DNA of 17,902 nucleotides from an uncultured Megasphaera sp. (lineage in GTDB: Bacteria; Bacillota; Negativicutes; Veillonellales; Megasphaeraceae), in contig NZ_CATWFF010000025.1 of NCBI RefSeq assembly GCF_958350005.1, forward strand, positions 1 through 17,902, given 5' to 3'. Positions within the stretch are counted from its first letter, which is position 1. Every line of letters begins with the position of its first letter. The notes below the pieces were generated by a model that saw only the letters and a list, made by a program, of their open reading frames with translations, was not told where the DNA came from and did no database searches. This document shows positions 1 to 7,018 of the stretch, one piece after another. Position numbers and translations under genes: made by a program.

Positions 1-188
1 GTTCATTGCAGTCGTGGAGTATGTATAATATTACCTCTTGATATACACTGCTATTAAATTGTTGAATAGAACCGTAATGATTGGAAATGTGATTTCAATC
101 TGTAATGAGGCGCCTCTTGCATTGAAATATATTTGTTAACAGAACAAGTATTGACTACATGGATGTAGATACAGGGAGGGGAACTCAT

Positions 189-1400
189 ATGAAGGGGTTG
201 TCACGTTTTCAGACGACCAACAAATATTGGTCGTTGTTCATGCTATACATGGGATTTTGCGTTGCTTACATCGACCGGACAGCAATTAATCTGTCCTTAA
301 GTGCCATCGGTCAGGAATTCGAATTGTCACCGGCGACGCTGGGGATTGTACTCAGTGCTTTCTTTATCGGGTATACGCTGATGCAGCTGCCAGGCGGCTA
401 TATTGCTGACCGCATTGGCTCTAAAAAGGTTATCATGCTGTCCCTGTCCTTTTGGTCGATCTTTACACTGGCTACGGGATTTACGTATTCATTGACAGCG
501 TTGCTCATTGTACGTTTTTTATTTGGTCTGGGAGAAGGATCGTTTCCGCCGGCTTCATTTCGGGGCATTGCCGAATACTTTCCTCGAAATGAACGGGCCA
601 AGATGGCAGGTGTCCTCGTATCTTCCAACTATGTAGGCAGTGCGGTAGCTCCACTTATCGTCGTGCCGCTCATGCTGTTCCTGGGATGGCGAGGCATGTT
701 TCATGTACTTGGCGTCTTTGGCTTTGCCTATGTATTTTTTTACTGGCTCCGGATTCAGCAGGTCCAGGAAAACGAACATCCGGAAGCGCAGAAAAAGAAG
801 ATTGATGTGCGAAGTGTTATTGGCCTGCCGATTCTGTGGAAACTGCTCATTGCCTGGTTTGCACTGAGCCTGATCAACAAAGGACTCGATTCCTGGATGC
901 CCACGTATTTGCTGACTGTACGGCATCTGGATCTGAAAGCCGTCGGCATGCTGACCCCGCTGCCATTTATTGCTGCTGGTATATCTACAGCTGTCAGCGG
1001 CTATGTGATGGAACATTTTTTTGACAAGAAAGAGACTTATTTACTGGCCGGCTGTGCTGTATTGACTGCAGTGTTCCTGTATTTTATGTATCATGCCGAA
1101 GTCATTTCCCAGGTCATTGCTTTTCAGTGTCTCGTATATTTTTTCAAATCTTTCGTCTTGGGATGCGTGCTGGCACTGCCCCTTAAATTACTGCCTCAGT
1201 CCGTGGCCGGTTCTGCAGTCGGACTGATCAATCTGGGCGGACAGGCAGCTGGATTTATTTCGCCAGCCCTCATCGGCTTTATCATTACTGCTTTTAACGG
1301 CTCTTATAACGCTGTATTTGTTTTTCTGATTATTGCTGCCTGCTGTTCGGCAATCGCTAGTTTGAGCATTGGCAGAAGAAGGCAGGAAGCATTACTTTAA
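189..1400 (+). CDS. MFS transporter, ACS-like (anion:cation symporter) family
   Basis: A 403-residue polytopic inner-membrane transporter. The sequence has about twelve hydrophobic segments and the MFS motif A loop between TM2 and TM3 (GYIADRIGSKK, about residues 68-78). The phrase 'YIDRTAINLSLSAIGQEF' in TM1 and the RFLFGLGEG segment in TM4 resemble the ACS branch, which takes up organic anions such as sugar acids; the real substrate cannot be read from the sequence. I chose ATG 189 because the GGGAGGGG ribosome site lies just before it; an in-frame ATG at 159 has no such site. It is the first gene of a four-gene operon, 35 nt before an M20 hydrolase gene, so it probably imports the hydrolase's substrate or exports a product. 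Confidence 0.88.
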   Translation: MKGLSRFQTTNKYWSLFMLYMGFCVAYIDRTAINLSLSAIGQEFELSPATLGIVLSAFFIGYTLMQLPGGYIADRIGSKKVIMLSLSFWSIFTLATGFTYSLTALLIVRFLFGLGEGSFPPASFRGIAEYFPRNERAKMAGVLVSSNYVGSAVAPLIVVPLMLFLGWRGMFHVLGVFGFAYVFFYWLRIQQVQENEHPEAQKKKIDVRSVIGLPILWKLLIAWFALSLINKGLDSWMPTYLLTVRHLDLKAVGMLTPLPFIAAGISTAVSGYVMEHFFDKKETYLLAGCAVLTAVFLYFMYHAEVISQVIAFQCLVYFFKSFVLGCVLALPLKLLPQSVAGSAVGLINLGGQAAGFISPALIGFIITAFNGSYNAVFVFLIIAACCSAIASLSIGRRRQEALL

Positions 1401-1435
1401 ATATGTATAAACAGTAGTATAACAGGGAGGTATGT

Positions 1436-2617
1436 ATGATGAACAACGAACGGATGGACATGGTAAAGGCGTATATTGAAGATCATCGGAAAGAAATGCT
1501 TGCGAAATATGAAGAGCTTATTAACTTGAAAGATTTCTGGCGCGATGCTGAGGACGTCAAGGCTGTGGGAGAATGGCTGAAAAACGAATTTGAAGCCGAA
1601 GGATTTTCCTGTGAGTTAATTGACATGGATCCACGGGCTGGTCGGGTCTTGATGGGCACACTGGGAGCGGACCGGCCGGGAAAGGCAATATTATTCAGCG
1701 GTCACATGGATACGGCACTGGCTTCGGATCTCTATCCGGATAATCCGTTCCGTATTGAAGATGGTAAGGCCTATGGCCCTGGTGTGCTGGATATGAAAGG
1801 TGGTATCTTGATTTCCCTGTATGTCGTCAAGGCACTGAATGCCGTTGGCTATACGGACAGGCCTCTGAAAATCCTTTTTGCTCCCGATGAAGAAGGGCTG
1901 CACTGTTATACGGATACGGCCAATTTTATTCGCACTCATTCGACAGGCTGCCTGTTTGCGCTGAATATGGAAACGGGCCTTCTGAATAATGCTCTGGCCG
2001 TAGGCCGGAAAGGACGCCTCGGCATCGATGTCTTTGTTACAGGAAAATCTGCTCATGCCGGCGCCGATTTTCTGGCAGGCATCAGCTCTATTGAAGAAAT
2101 GGCTCACAAAGTATTGGATTTCCAGGCCCTGACAGATCTGGACAAAGAGACGACTGTAAATACAGGTGTCATTAAAGGCGGTACCATTCCTAATGCCGTA
2201 CCGGCAGAGTGCATGTGTTCATTGGATATTCGTTTTAAATCTATGAGCGAACTCGAACGTATCCGCAAGGCCGTTGCAGAAATCTGTGCCAAGAACTATG
2301 TTGAAGGCACGACGTGTACTTTTAAAGAATTAAACTTGTTTACGCCTTTTGAAACAGATGATGCGATAATGAAACTGTTCGACTTTATGAAAAAGACGGC
2401 TGAAACGTACGGCCTTCCGGAAACATCACCGGCTCAGGTTGGCGGATGCTCGGATGCTACGTATATTCAGCTGGCTGGGATCCCTGTCCTGTGCTCCTGC
2501 GGTATCCGCGGCGAATGGAATCATACACTGCGGGAATATGGTGTCGTTGCATCGCTGTATGAACGCGTTGCCTGGTATGCGGCAGCCGTTCTCGATTCGA
2601 ATGAACTGCAGTTTTAA
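1436..2617 (+). CDS. M20 family zinc metallopeptidase / amidohydrolase (CPG2/ArgE-like)
   Basis: A 393-residue cytoplasmic M20 hydrolase, expected to cleave the amide bond of a peptide or N-acyl amino acid with a two-zinc centre. Visible metal and catalytic motifs are GHMDTA (His90, Asp92), GPGVLDMKGG (Asp119), DEEG (catalytic Glu152 and ligand Glu153), NMETG (Glu179) and WNHTL (His363). The inserted dimerisation domain spans about 185-295 and includes GKSAHAG. No signal peptide is present. Two adjacent ATGs (1436 and 1439) follow a GGGAGG site; 1439 has the better spacing, so the true protein may be one residue shorter. Substrate is unknown: carboxypeptidase G2-like, acetylornithine deacetylase-like and succinyl-DAP-like enzymes share these motifs. 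Its position between an MFS gene and two membrane-protein genes suggests it processes an imported compound. Confidence 0.9.
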   Translation: MMNNERMDMVKAYIEDHRKEMLAKYEELINLKDFWRDAEDVKAVGEWLKNEFEAEGFSCELIDMDPRAGRVLMGTLGADRPGKAILFSGHMDTALASDLYPDNPFRIEDGKAYGPGVLDMKGGILISLYVVKALNAVGYTDRPLKILFAPDEEGLHCYTDTANFIRTHSTGCLFALNMETGLLNNALAVGRKGRLGIDVFVTGKSAHAGADFLAGISSIEEMAHKVLDFQALTDLDKETTVNTGVIKGGTIPNAVPAECMCSLDIRFKSMSELERIRKAVAEICAKNYVEGTTCTFKELNLFTPFETDDAIMKLFDFMKKTAETYGLPETSPAQVGGCSDATYIQLAGIPVLCSCGIRGEWNHTLREYGVVASLYERVAWYAAAVLDSNELQF

Positions 2618-2636
2618 GCGGTAAAGGAGAGATAGT

Positions 2637-3338
2637 ATGGATTACAACAGCATTATTAACAGTCCGGGATTATGGGCTGTCTCCAGTTTGATGATTATTG
2701 TCCTGCTGGTTTCTGCCGGAATTTATGTCAAACTGGCTTTATCAGAAGCCGATAAAATTGGCCTGGAACGCAAACGGTGCATTGCTGGCCTGCGTTCGGC
2801 CATGATTACCGCTATTGGTCCGTCCCTGTCTCCTGTCATCATAGCCTTTGCGCTGATCGCTGTCATTGGCGCACCGACGACATGGATGCGCATGAATGAC
2901 GTCGGTGCAGCAAGAACGGAGATTGCCGTCATCGCACTGGCTGCTAAAGTGATTGGCCTGGATCCGCAGTCTCCTGATTTTGGCCTCCAGGGATTTATGT
3001 ACGGCGTATGGGGCATGGCACTGAATAACTTCGGCTGGATGTTTGTTACCCTGCTGCTGACGCCGGGTATGAGTAAGTATGTGGCGGCGCTGAACCGCAA
3101 ATATAATCCGGCCTGGATCAAACTGATGCTGTCTGGTGCTACTGTTGGCCTGTTTGCGTACCTGACATCGGTTCAGCTCGTTTCTCTGAAGCCTGGATTA
3201 TGGTGTGCTACTGCCGTATCGGCTGTCAGCATGCTGGCCATATCCCGTATTTTTGCCAGTCATGCCAGACTGCAGGAGGTGGCCCTGGGGATTTCCATGC
3301 TCATCGGCATGTTTGTGACGACAGCTATTTTTGGATGA
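2637..3338 (+). CDS. Small polytopic membrane protein, DUF5058-like
   Basis: A 233-residue integral membrane protein with about six hydrophobic segments (roughly residues 12-32, 58-78, 95-107, 119-142, 161-178, 188-230). The start 'MDYNSIINSPGLW', the AIGPS motif in the second segment, the DVGAARTEI stretch and the SPDFGLQGFMYGVWGMALNNFGW region match my memory of the DUF5058 family, whose function I believe is unassigned. An AAAGGAGA ribosome site precedes ATG 2637, and the gap from the M20 gene is only 19 nt. The next gene encodes a second membrane protein of similar size, so the two are probably halves of one transporter or channel. The family name is recalled and was not checked by search. 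Confidence 0.75.
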   Translation: MDYNSIINSPGLWAVSSLMIIVLLVSAGIYVKLALSEADKIGLERKRCIAGLRSAMITAIGPSLSPVIIAFALIAVIGAPTTWMRMNDVGAARTEIAVIALAAKVIGLDPQSPDFGLQGFMYGVWGMALNNFGWMFVTLLLTPGMSKYVAALNRKYNPAWIKLMLSGATVGLFAYLTSVQLVSLKPGLWCATAVSAVSMLAISRIFASHARLQEVALGISMLIGMFVTTAIFG

Positions 3339-3361
3339 TACAACTGTGAGGAGGATATATT

Positions 3362-4036
3362 ATGTTAGGTGGAGACGGATTGACCTACAATCAGCGTGCC
3401 ATTCGCATTGGCTCAGCTGTCATGATCGGCGGGATTATCGCTAATTTTGCGCCGGCCTTATACCTGTATCTGGCGTATGGCCTGATTCCCCCATTGCCGG
3501 ATATTGTTAAAGTCTGGACGGTTTGTGCCGTTACCTTTGGGATTTCCTGGATTATTCAGCCTATTACGTACTTCAGTTTGCTTGGCCCCAGCGGCGAATA
3601 CATTGGCTGGATTGCCGGCAGTAATGCCGATATTCGCTGTCCCGGCGTTGCCATGGCTCAGAAAGCCGCTGGTGTTGAAGCAAGTACGCCTGAAGGAGAT
3701 GTTATCTCGACGATTGGCATTGCCGGTACAGTTTTTACATCCGTTACGATTGTTACAATTTTTGTTCTGTTGGGACAGAGCATTCTGGAAATATTGCCGC
3801 CCTTTGTTACCAGCTCTTTCAAGTATGTCCTGACTTCGGTTTTTGGTGCTGTCTATGTACAGCTGGCCTGTAAGAATCTCGGCATGGGAGCGTGGACAAT
3901 CATTGGCGCCGTCGTCATATCCTATCTCTGGCAGACAGCCCATCTGCCGGGCTGGATTCTGAATATCGTCATCATTGCCATGGGGATTCTCATTGCCCGG
4001 TATTATTTTGTAAAAGCCAGTAAAAAAGCGATGTAA
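3362..4036 (+). CDS. Polytopic membrane protein, partner of the DUF5058-like protein
   Basis: A 224-residue membrane protein with about six hydrophobic segments. The middle is distinctive: WIIQPITYFSLLGPSG, then GWIAGSNADIRCPGVAMAQKA and TPEGDVISTIGIAGTVF, with conserved-looking Asn, Asp, Pro and Gly residues inside or next to membrane segments, which suggests a substrate path. Similar proteins are, as I recall, sometimes labelled small-conductance mechanosensitive channel in databases, but I see no MscS beta domain and would not use that name. A GAGGAGGAT ribosome site lies 5' of ATG 3362, 23 nt after the previous stop. It is the last gene of the operon. I infer that it forms a heteromeric transporter with the preceding protein; there is no direct evidence. 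Confidence 0.7.
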   Translation: MLGGDGLTYNQRAIRIGSAVMIGGIIANFAPALYLYLAYGLIPPLPDIVKVWTVCAVTFGISWIIQPITYFSLLGPSGEYIGWIAGSNADIRCPGVAMAQKAAGVEASTPEGDVISTIGIAGTVFTSVTIVTIFVLLGQSILEILPPFVTSSFKYVLTSVFGAVYVQLACKNLGMGAWTIIGAVVISYLWQTAHLPGWILNIVIIAMGILIARYYFVKASKKAM

Positions 4037-4231
4037 TCGATCTGACGAATACGATTTTTGTTGCGTATAATACGGGCACAGATGGTGTGTGTTGGTGATA
4101 TGGTGCAGGCAATTTCCAATCATACCTGCTTTTAGTGTACAACATAACAGAGTATCTGATCGGTGTAGCGGTATAGTAGAGCGGCGTCTGCATGTAGATG
4201 CCCGTGATGGTACATAATAGAGAAGCGTAAA

Positions 4232-4277
4232 AAACACTCGTTCCAACAGTACAGGATGGCTGTTGGAACGAGTGTTT
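4232..4277. terminator. Strong hairpin terminator between convergent transcription units
   Basis: An 18-bp perfect inverted repeat (4232-4249 and 4260-4277, arm AAACACTCGTTCCAACAG) with a 10-nt loop. On the minus strand the stem is followed by an uninterrupted T run, so it is a good intrinsic terminator for the XRE-cupin gene, whose stop codon (4276-4278) overlaps the stem. On the plus strand the stem is followed by TTTAGTATTT, a weaker T tract, so it may also stop the MFS/M20 operon. Confidence 0.88.
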
Positions 4278-4848
4278 AGTATTTCATAATATTCTGGAAA
4301 ATGACGGGTTTATCTGTTTGGTTGGTATAAGAGTGAGCGACATTGGCGCGGAAATTGATTTTTGCCGGCGCCTGCAGGGTGAAGGTTTGCTCTTCTACCT
4401 GCAAGGTCAGCGTCCCTTCGGTGACAATGACATATTCTTCCGTAGCGCTGCGATGGGCATCTGAATGATGCGAGGCGCCGGGCTTGAGAATAATGTAGAA
4501 GTATTCAAAGCCGCTGAGAGGATTGAAGGGAAAAATATTATACAGCAGCATTTTATTATCTTCATCGCAGACGGGCTGAATATCGGTGAGAATCTGTACA
4601 GCCTGATATTGCTGCGTCGGTTCATTCAGCAGAGAAGACAGGGAAATCTGCAGGCCCTTGGCGATTTTCCACAATACGGAAATCGTCGGCACTGAGACGC
4701 CGCGCTCAATTTGTCCCAGCATGGTTTTGCTGACGCCAGTCAGCATGGATACGTTGTCTAACGTCAGTTCCCGGTCAAAACGGATCTTTTTAAGGATTTT
4801 CCCAATATCCTTGGCCGGATCTTCCGTTGCAATGATTGGATTCGTCAT
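4276..4848 (-). CDS. XRE family transcriptional regulator with C-terminal cupin domain
   Basis: A 190-residue cytoplasmic regulator. Residues about 14-75 form a helix-turn-helix of the XRE/Cro type (LTLDNVSMLTGVSKTMLGQIERG, then PTISVLWKIAKGL). Residues about 105-188 form a cupin barrel with candidate ligand-binding positions His128/His132, Glu137/Glu138 and His172. This architecture is usual for sensors that bind a small metabolite and repress or activate nearby transport genes. An AGGAG site lies 9 nt before ATG 4848. It is convergent with the MFS/M20/membrane-protein operon, the most likely target by proximity, and its own promoter overlaps an inverted repeat (4891-4911). The ligand is unknown. 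Confidence 0.9.
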   Translation of the reverse strand: MTNPIIATEDPAKDIGKILKKIRFDRELTLDNVSMLTGVSKTMLGQIERGVSVPTISVLWKIAKGLQISLSSLLNEPTQQYQAVQILTDIQPVCDEDNKMLLYNIFPFNPLSGFEYFYIILKPGASHHSDAHRSATEEYVIVTEGTLTLQVEEQTFTLQAPAKINFRANVAHSYTNQTDKPVIFQNIMKY

Positions 4849-4881
4849 ACAAGTGTACTCCTAAGAATTTTATATATTCAT

Positions 4882-4911
4882 TTTATATCGCCTTGACCAT
4901 ATTCGTCAAGG
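4882..4911 (-). promoter_or_regulatory. Promoter of the XRE-cupin gene with overlapping inverted-repeat operator
   Basis: Read on the minus strand, TTGACG (4904-4909) and TATAAA (4882-4887) are separated by 16 nt, a good sigma-A promoter about 34 nt from the start codon. A perfect 7-bp inverted repeat, CCTTGAC (4891-4897) / GTCAAGG (4905-4911) with a 7-nt centre, covers the -35 box and spacer. I infer an operator, most simply for the XRE-cupin protein itself. Confidence 0.6.
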
Positions 4912-4992
4912 AACGGCTCAGTCAGTATAACATAATTGCGAAAAAAACGTTAGATGACCAATTGTGAATAAGAAGGAACGTCATTGATAGTG

Positions 4993-5052
4993 AATTATTG
5001 CATGTCACAATTAATTATTACATGCAATAATTAATTGTGACATGCAATAATT
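4993..5052. repeat. 60-bp palindrome with two 27-bp perfect arms upstream of the AlbA_2 gene
   Basis: Arms 4993-5019 and 5026-5052 are exact reverse complements; the 6-nt centre (ACATGC) is itself palindromic except for its outer pair. The unit ACATGCAATAATTAAT occurs twice directly, at 5020-5035 and 5040-5055 (20-bp period, about two helical turns), and inverted partial copies lie at the left. The right arm contains the -35 box of the downstream promoter. The arrangement suits cooperative binding of a dimeric regulator; a cruciform or an RNA hairpin is possible only if transcription starts upstream. Confidence 0.85.
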
Positions 5053-5063
5053 AATGATATAAT
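5035..5063 (+). promoter_or_regulatory. Extended -10 promoter for the AlbA_2 gene
   Basis: TTGTGA (5035-5040), a 17-nt spacer, and a perfect TATAAT (5058-5063) with the TGN extension (5055-5057). The -35 box lies inside the right arm of the 60-bp palindrome, so protein bound there would compete with RNA polymerase. Confidence 0.72.
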
Positions 5064-5140
5064 AGTTATGTTATTTAAAATAGTATAAGTCCGTGCTTTA
5101 TAGAAAGGGGAAAGGGAGGAACAGCATATTTCTCCCAATT

Positions 5141-6802
5141 ATGATTATGTTTCCATCTAAAGAAACAATGACCATTGAATTTAAAAGTGATCGTAAATGT
5201 TTATCAGAGAATGTATTGATTGATGCGGTTGTAGGGATGGCAAATGCTGAAGGAGGAACGTTATATTTAGGAATAGAAGATAATGGAGATGTTACAGGTG
5301 TACATCCCAATCATAAACAACCTATGCATATGACTGCTTTAATTGCTGACAGGACCGTTCCGCCTGTATCTGTTCGTGCAGAGATCCTCTGCGACGAACA
5401 GAATCCTCCCGTTTTAAAATTTGAGATTCCTCGCAGTTATGCGATTGTTGCAACCCGAAGTGGAAAGATATTGCGCCGACGGCTAAATAGTAAGGGCGAT
5501 CCGGAAAATCTTCCTATGTATCCGTATGAAATCAGCAGCAGATTATCTGAATTAGGAATGTATGATATGTCAGCCCAGCCTTTAGCAGGTGCCGTATTGG
5601 AAGACTTTGATTCGAATGAGATAGTTCGTCTGCGCCAGCTTATTATTAAGCAACGAGGGGAACAGGCATTATTGCAATTGAATGACGAAGATTTATGCAA
5701 GGCTCTTCACTTAGTGACGTATATAGATAATGCCCTAGTTCCAACATTAGCTGGAATGTTGCTTATTGGAAAAGAAGAAAAAATAGCGGAGCTGATTCCA
5801 GCGGCACAATATGCCTTCCAAGTAATGAAAGGCAATACTATTCGGGTTAACGAACAAGTTCGAAAACCTATGTTGGCTACATTTGAATATTTTCTTACGT
5901 TGTTAGTACCATGGAATCCAGAGAAAGAAATCGTTGATGGGCTTTTTCGGATTCCAATTCCTGAATTTGATCAGCTGGCCTTTCGAGAAGCCTTAGTTAA
6001 TGCTTTTTGTCACCGGGATTATTATATGTTGGGCATGACCCGCATACTTATTAATGAAGAGGGATTAACCATTAGTAATCCTGGGGGATTTATTGCTGGT
6101 GTAACGTTGAAAAATTTGCTTTCTGTGGAACCACGCGGCAGGAATCCTGTACTGGCAGATGCATTAAAGCGTATTGGATTGGCAGAGCGGACAGGACGGG
6201 GGATTGACCAGATTTTTACAGGTTCTATTATATATGGGCGCCCTCTTCCTGATTATTCAGAGTCTAATGAATATGGGGTACAAGTGTTTATCCCCCGCGC
6301 TTTGCCAGATATACCCTTTGCAAAAATGATACGGGATGAGCAAAGTAGGACAGGAATTTCATTTTCTATACAAGCGCTTCTCGTTTTATCCATTTTACGT
6401 ATACATCGTCGGTTGACGATGTCAGCACTAGCAGAGCATATGAATTTTACAGAGAGCCGTGTTAAAAGTGCGGTCCATTTTCTGATTGATCGTGGTTTTG
6501 TAGAAGCAATTGGGCAGGGACGAGGCCGTATGTATATGTTAAGTGCTAGTGTATATAAAAGAACGGATGCCTCTTTAACATATGTTAGACAAGCGGATAT
6601 TGATCGAATTCGTTATCCCGAAATGATTATGAAATATATCCAGACACAAGGTAGTATTTCACGTATTGAGACTAGCGAATTACTGCATGTTTCGCCTATG
6701 CAGGCATATCGTTTATTAAAGAAGCTGTGTGAAATTGGACGAATAGAAAAAATAGGTCGTACTAAGAAAGCAAAATACATACTGAAAAATAAAGAGTCGT
6801 AA
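5141..6802 (+). CDS. AlbA_2 (Schlafen-type) ATP-binding protein with C-terminal winged-helix domains
   Basis: Numbered from ATG 5141 (553 aa), residues about 8-125 form an AlbA_2/Schlafen-type domain (MTIEFKSD, then NAEGGTLYLGIEDNGDVTGV). Residues about 280-375 resemble HATPase_c_4 (FREALVNAFCHRDYY, ISNPGGF, GRNPVLADALKRIGLAERTGRGIDQIF). Two wHTH-like regions follow, about 405-470 and 490-550. Such proteins are described as putative regulators and sometimes lie in accessory or defence regions; their role is not settled. The start is uncertain: the open frame extends to GTG 5093, ATGs at 5141 and 5147 are nearest to the domain, but the clear GGGAGGA site (5114-5120) is 20 nt from 5141 and correctly spaced only to an ATA (5126). 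The gene is visibly more AT-rich than its neighbours, which suggests horizontal acquisition. It is monocistronic. Confidence 0.83.
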   Translation: MIMFPSKETMTIEFKSDRKCLSENVLIDAVVGMANAEGGTLYLGIEDNGDVTGVHPNHKQPMHMTALIADRTVPPVSVRAEILCDEQNPPVLKFEIPRSYAIVATRSGKILRRRLNSKGDPENLPMYPYEISSRLSELGMYDMSAQPLAGAVLEDFDSNEIVRLRQLIIKQRGEQALLQLNDEDLCKALHLVTYIDNALVPTLAGMLLIGKEEKIAELIPAAQYAFQVMKGNTIRVNEQVRKPMLATFEYFLTLLVPWNPEKEIVDGLFRIPIPEFDQLAFREALVNAFCHRDYYMLGMTRILINEEGLTISNPGGFIAGVTLKNLLSVEPRGRNPVLADALKRIGLAERTGRGIDQIFTGSIIYGRPLPDYSESNEYGVQVFIPRALPDIPFAKMIRDEQSRTGISFSIQALLVLSILRIHRRLTMSALAEHMNFTESRVKSAVHFLIDRGFVEAIGQGRGRMYMLSASVYKRTDASLTYVRQADIDRIRYPEMIMKYIQTQGSISRIETSELLHVSPMQAYRLLKKLCEIGRIEKIGRTKKAKYILKNKES

Positions 6803-6911
6803 GTAAGGTATTTTTTGAACGGGCACTATGTATAGAAAATGAATTTTGATTGTGTGGAGAACGGAGAACTTCTATCCAAGAAAGCTGAAACTATCTATTT
6901 TGCCCGATTTT

Positions 6912-6920
6912 TGGTATAAT
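6912..6920 (+). promoter_or_regulatory. Candidate extended -10 promoter for gyrA
   Basis: A perfect TATAAT (6915-6920) preceded by TGG (6912-6914) lies about 100 nt before the gyrA start. No convincing -35 hexamer is visible at the normal distance, which is tolerated with an extended -10. The rest of 6803-7018 shows no gene and no strong terminator for the upstream gene. Confidence 0.5.
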
Positions 6921-7018
6921 AGAACAGATGCCCTTGTCGTTCCGGTATTGTAAGGGAGCGGCGGGTCAGTGTACAGCGATATATTCCATCGTTTATCAAA
7001 ATAGCTTGAGGTGACATT

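Noticed and set aside
4035..4059. AATCG...CGATTTTT as a terminator for the MFS/M20 operon.
   Set aside because: Only a 5-bp stem with a 12-nt loop; too weak to call, and the strong hairpin at 4232-4277 is a better candidate.
4146..4215. A stretch that superficially resembles a tRNA gene (GGTGTAGCGGTATAGTAGAG).
   Set aside because: No acceptor stem pairing and no T-loop GTTCRA sequence could be found.
3458..4246. A 262-codon minus-strand frame opposite the last membrane-protein gene.
   Set aside because: Low-complexity Asn/Arg-rich translation without domain or ribosome site; the plus-strand membrane protein is clearly real.
4991..5055. Short repeats with regular spacing that might be a CRISPR array.
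   Set aside because: The repeats are 16 bp at a 20-bp period with no spacers, and they form a promoter-overlapping palindrome; no cas genes are present.
4993..6802. The AlbA_2 gene and its palindrome as an insertion sequence.
   Set aside because: No transposase, no flanking target duplication and no matching terminal inverted repeat after the gene were visible.
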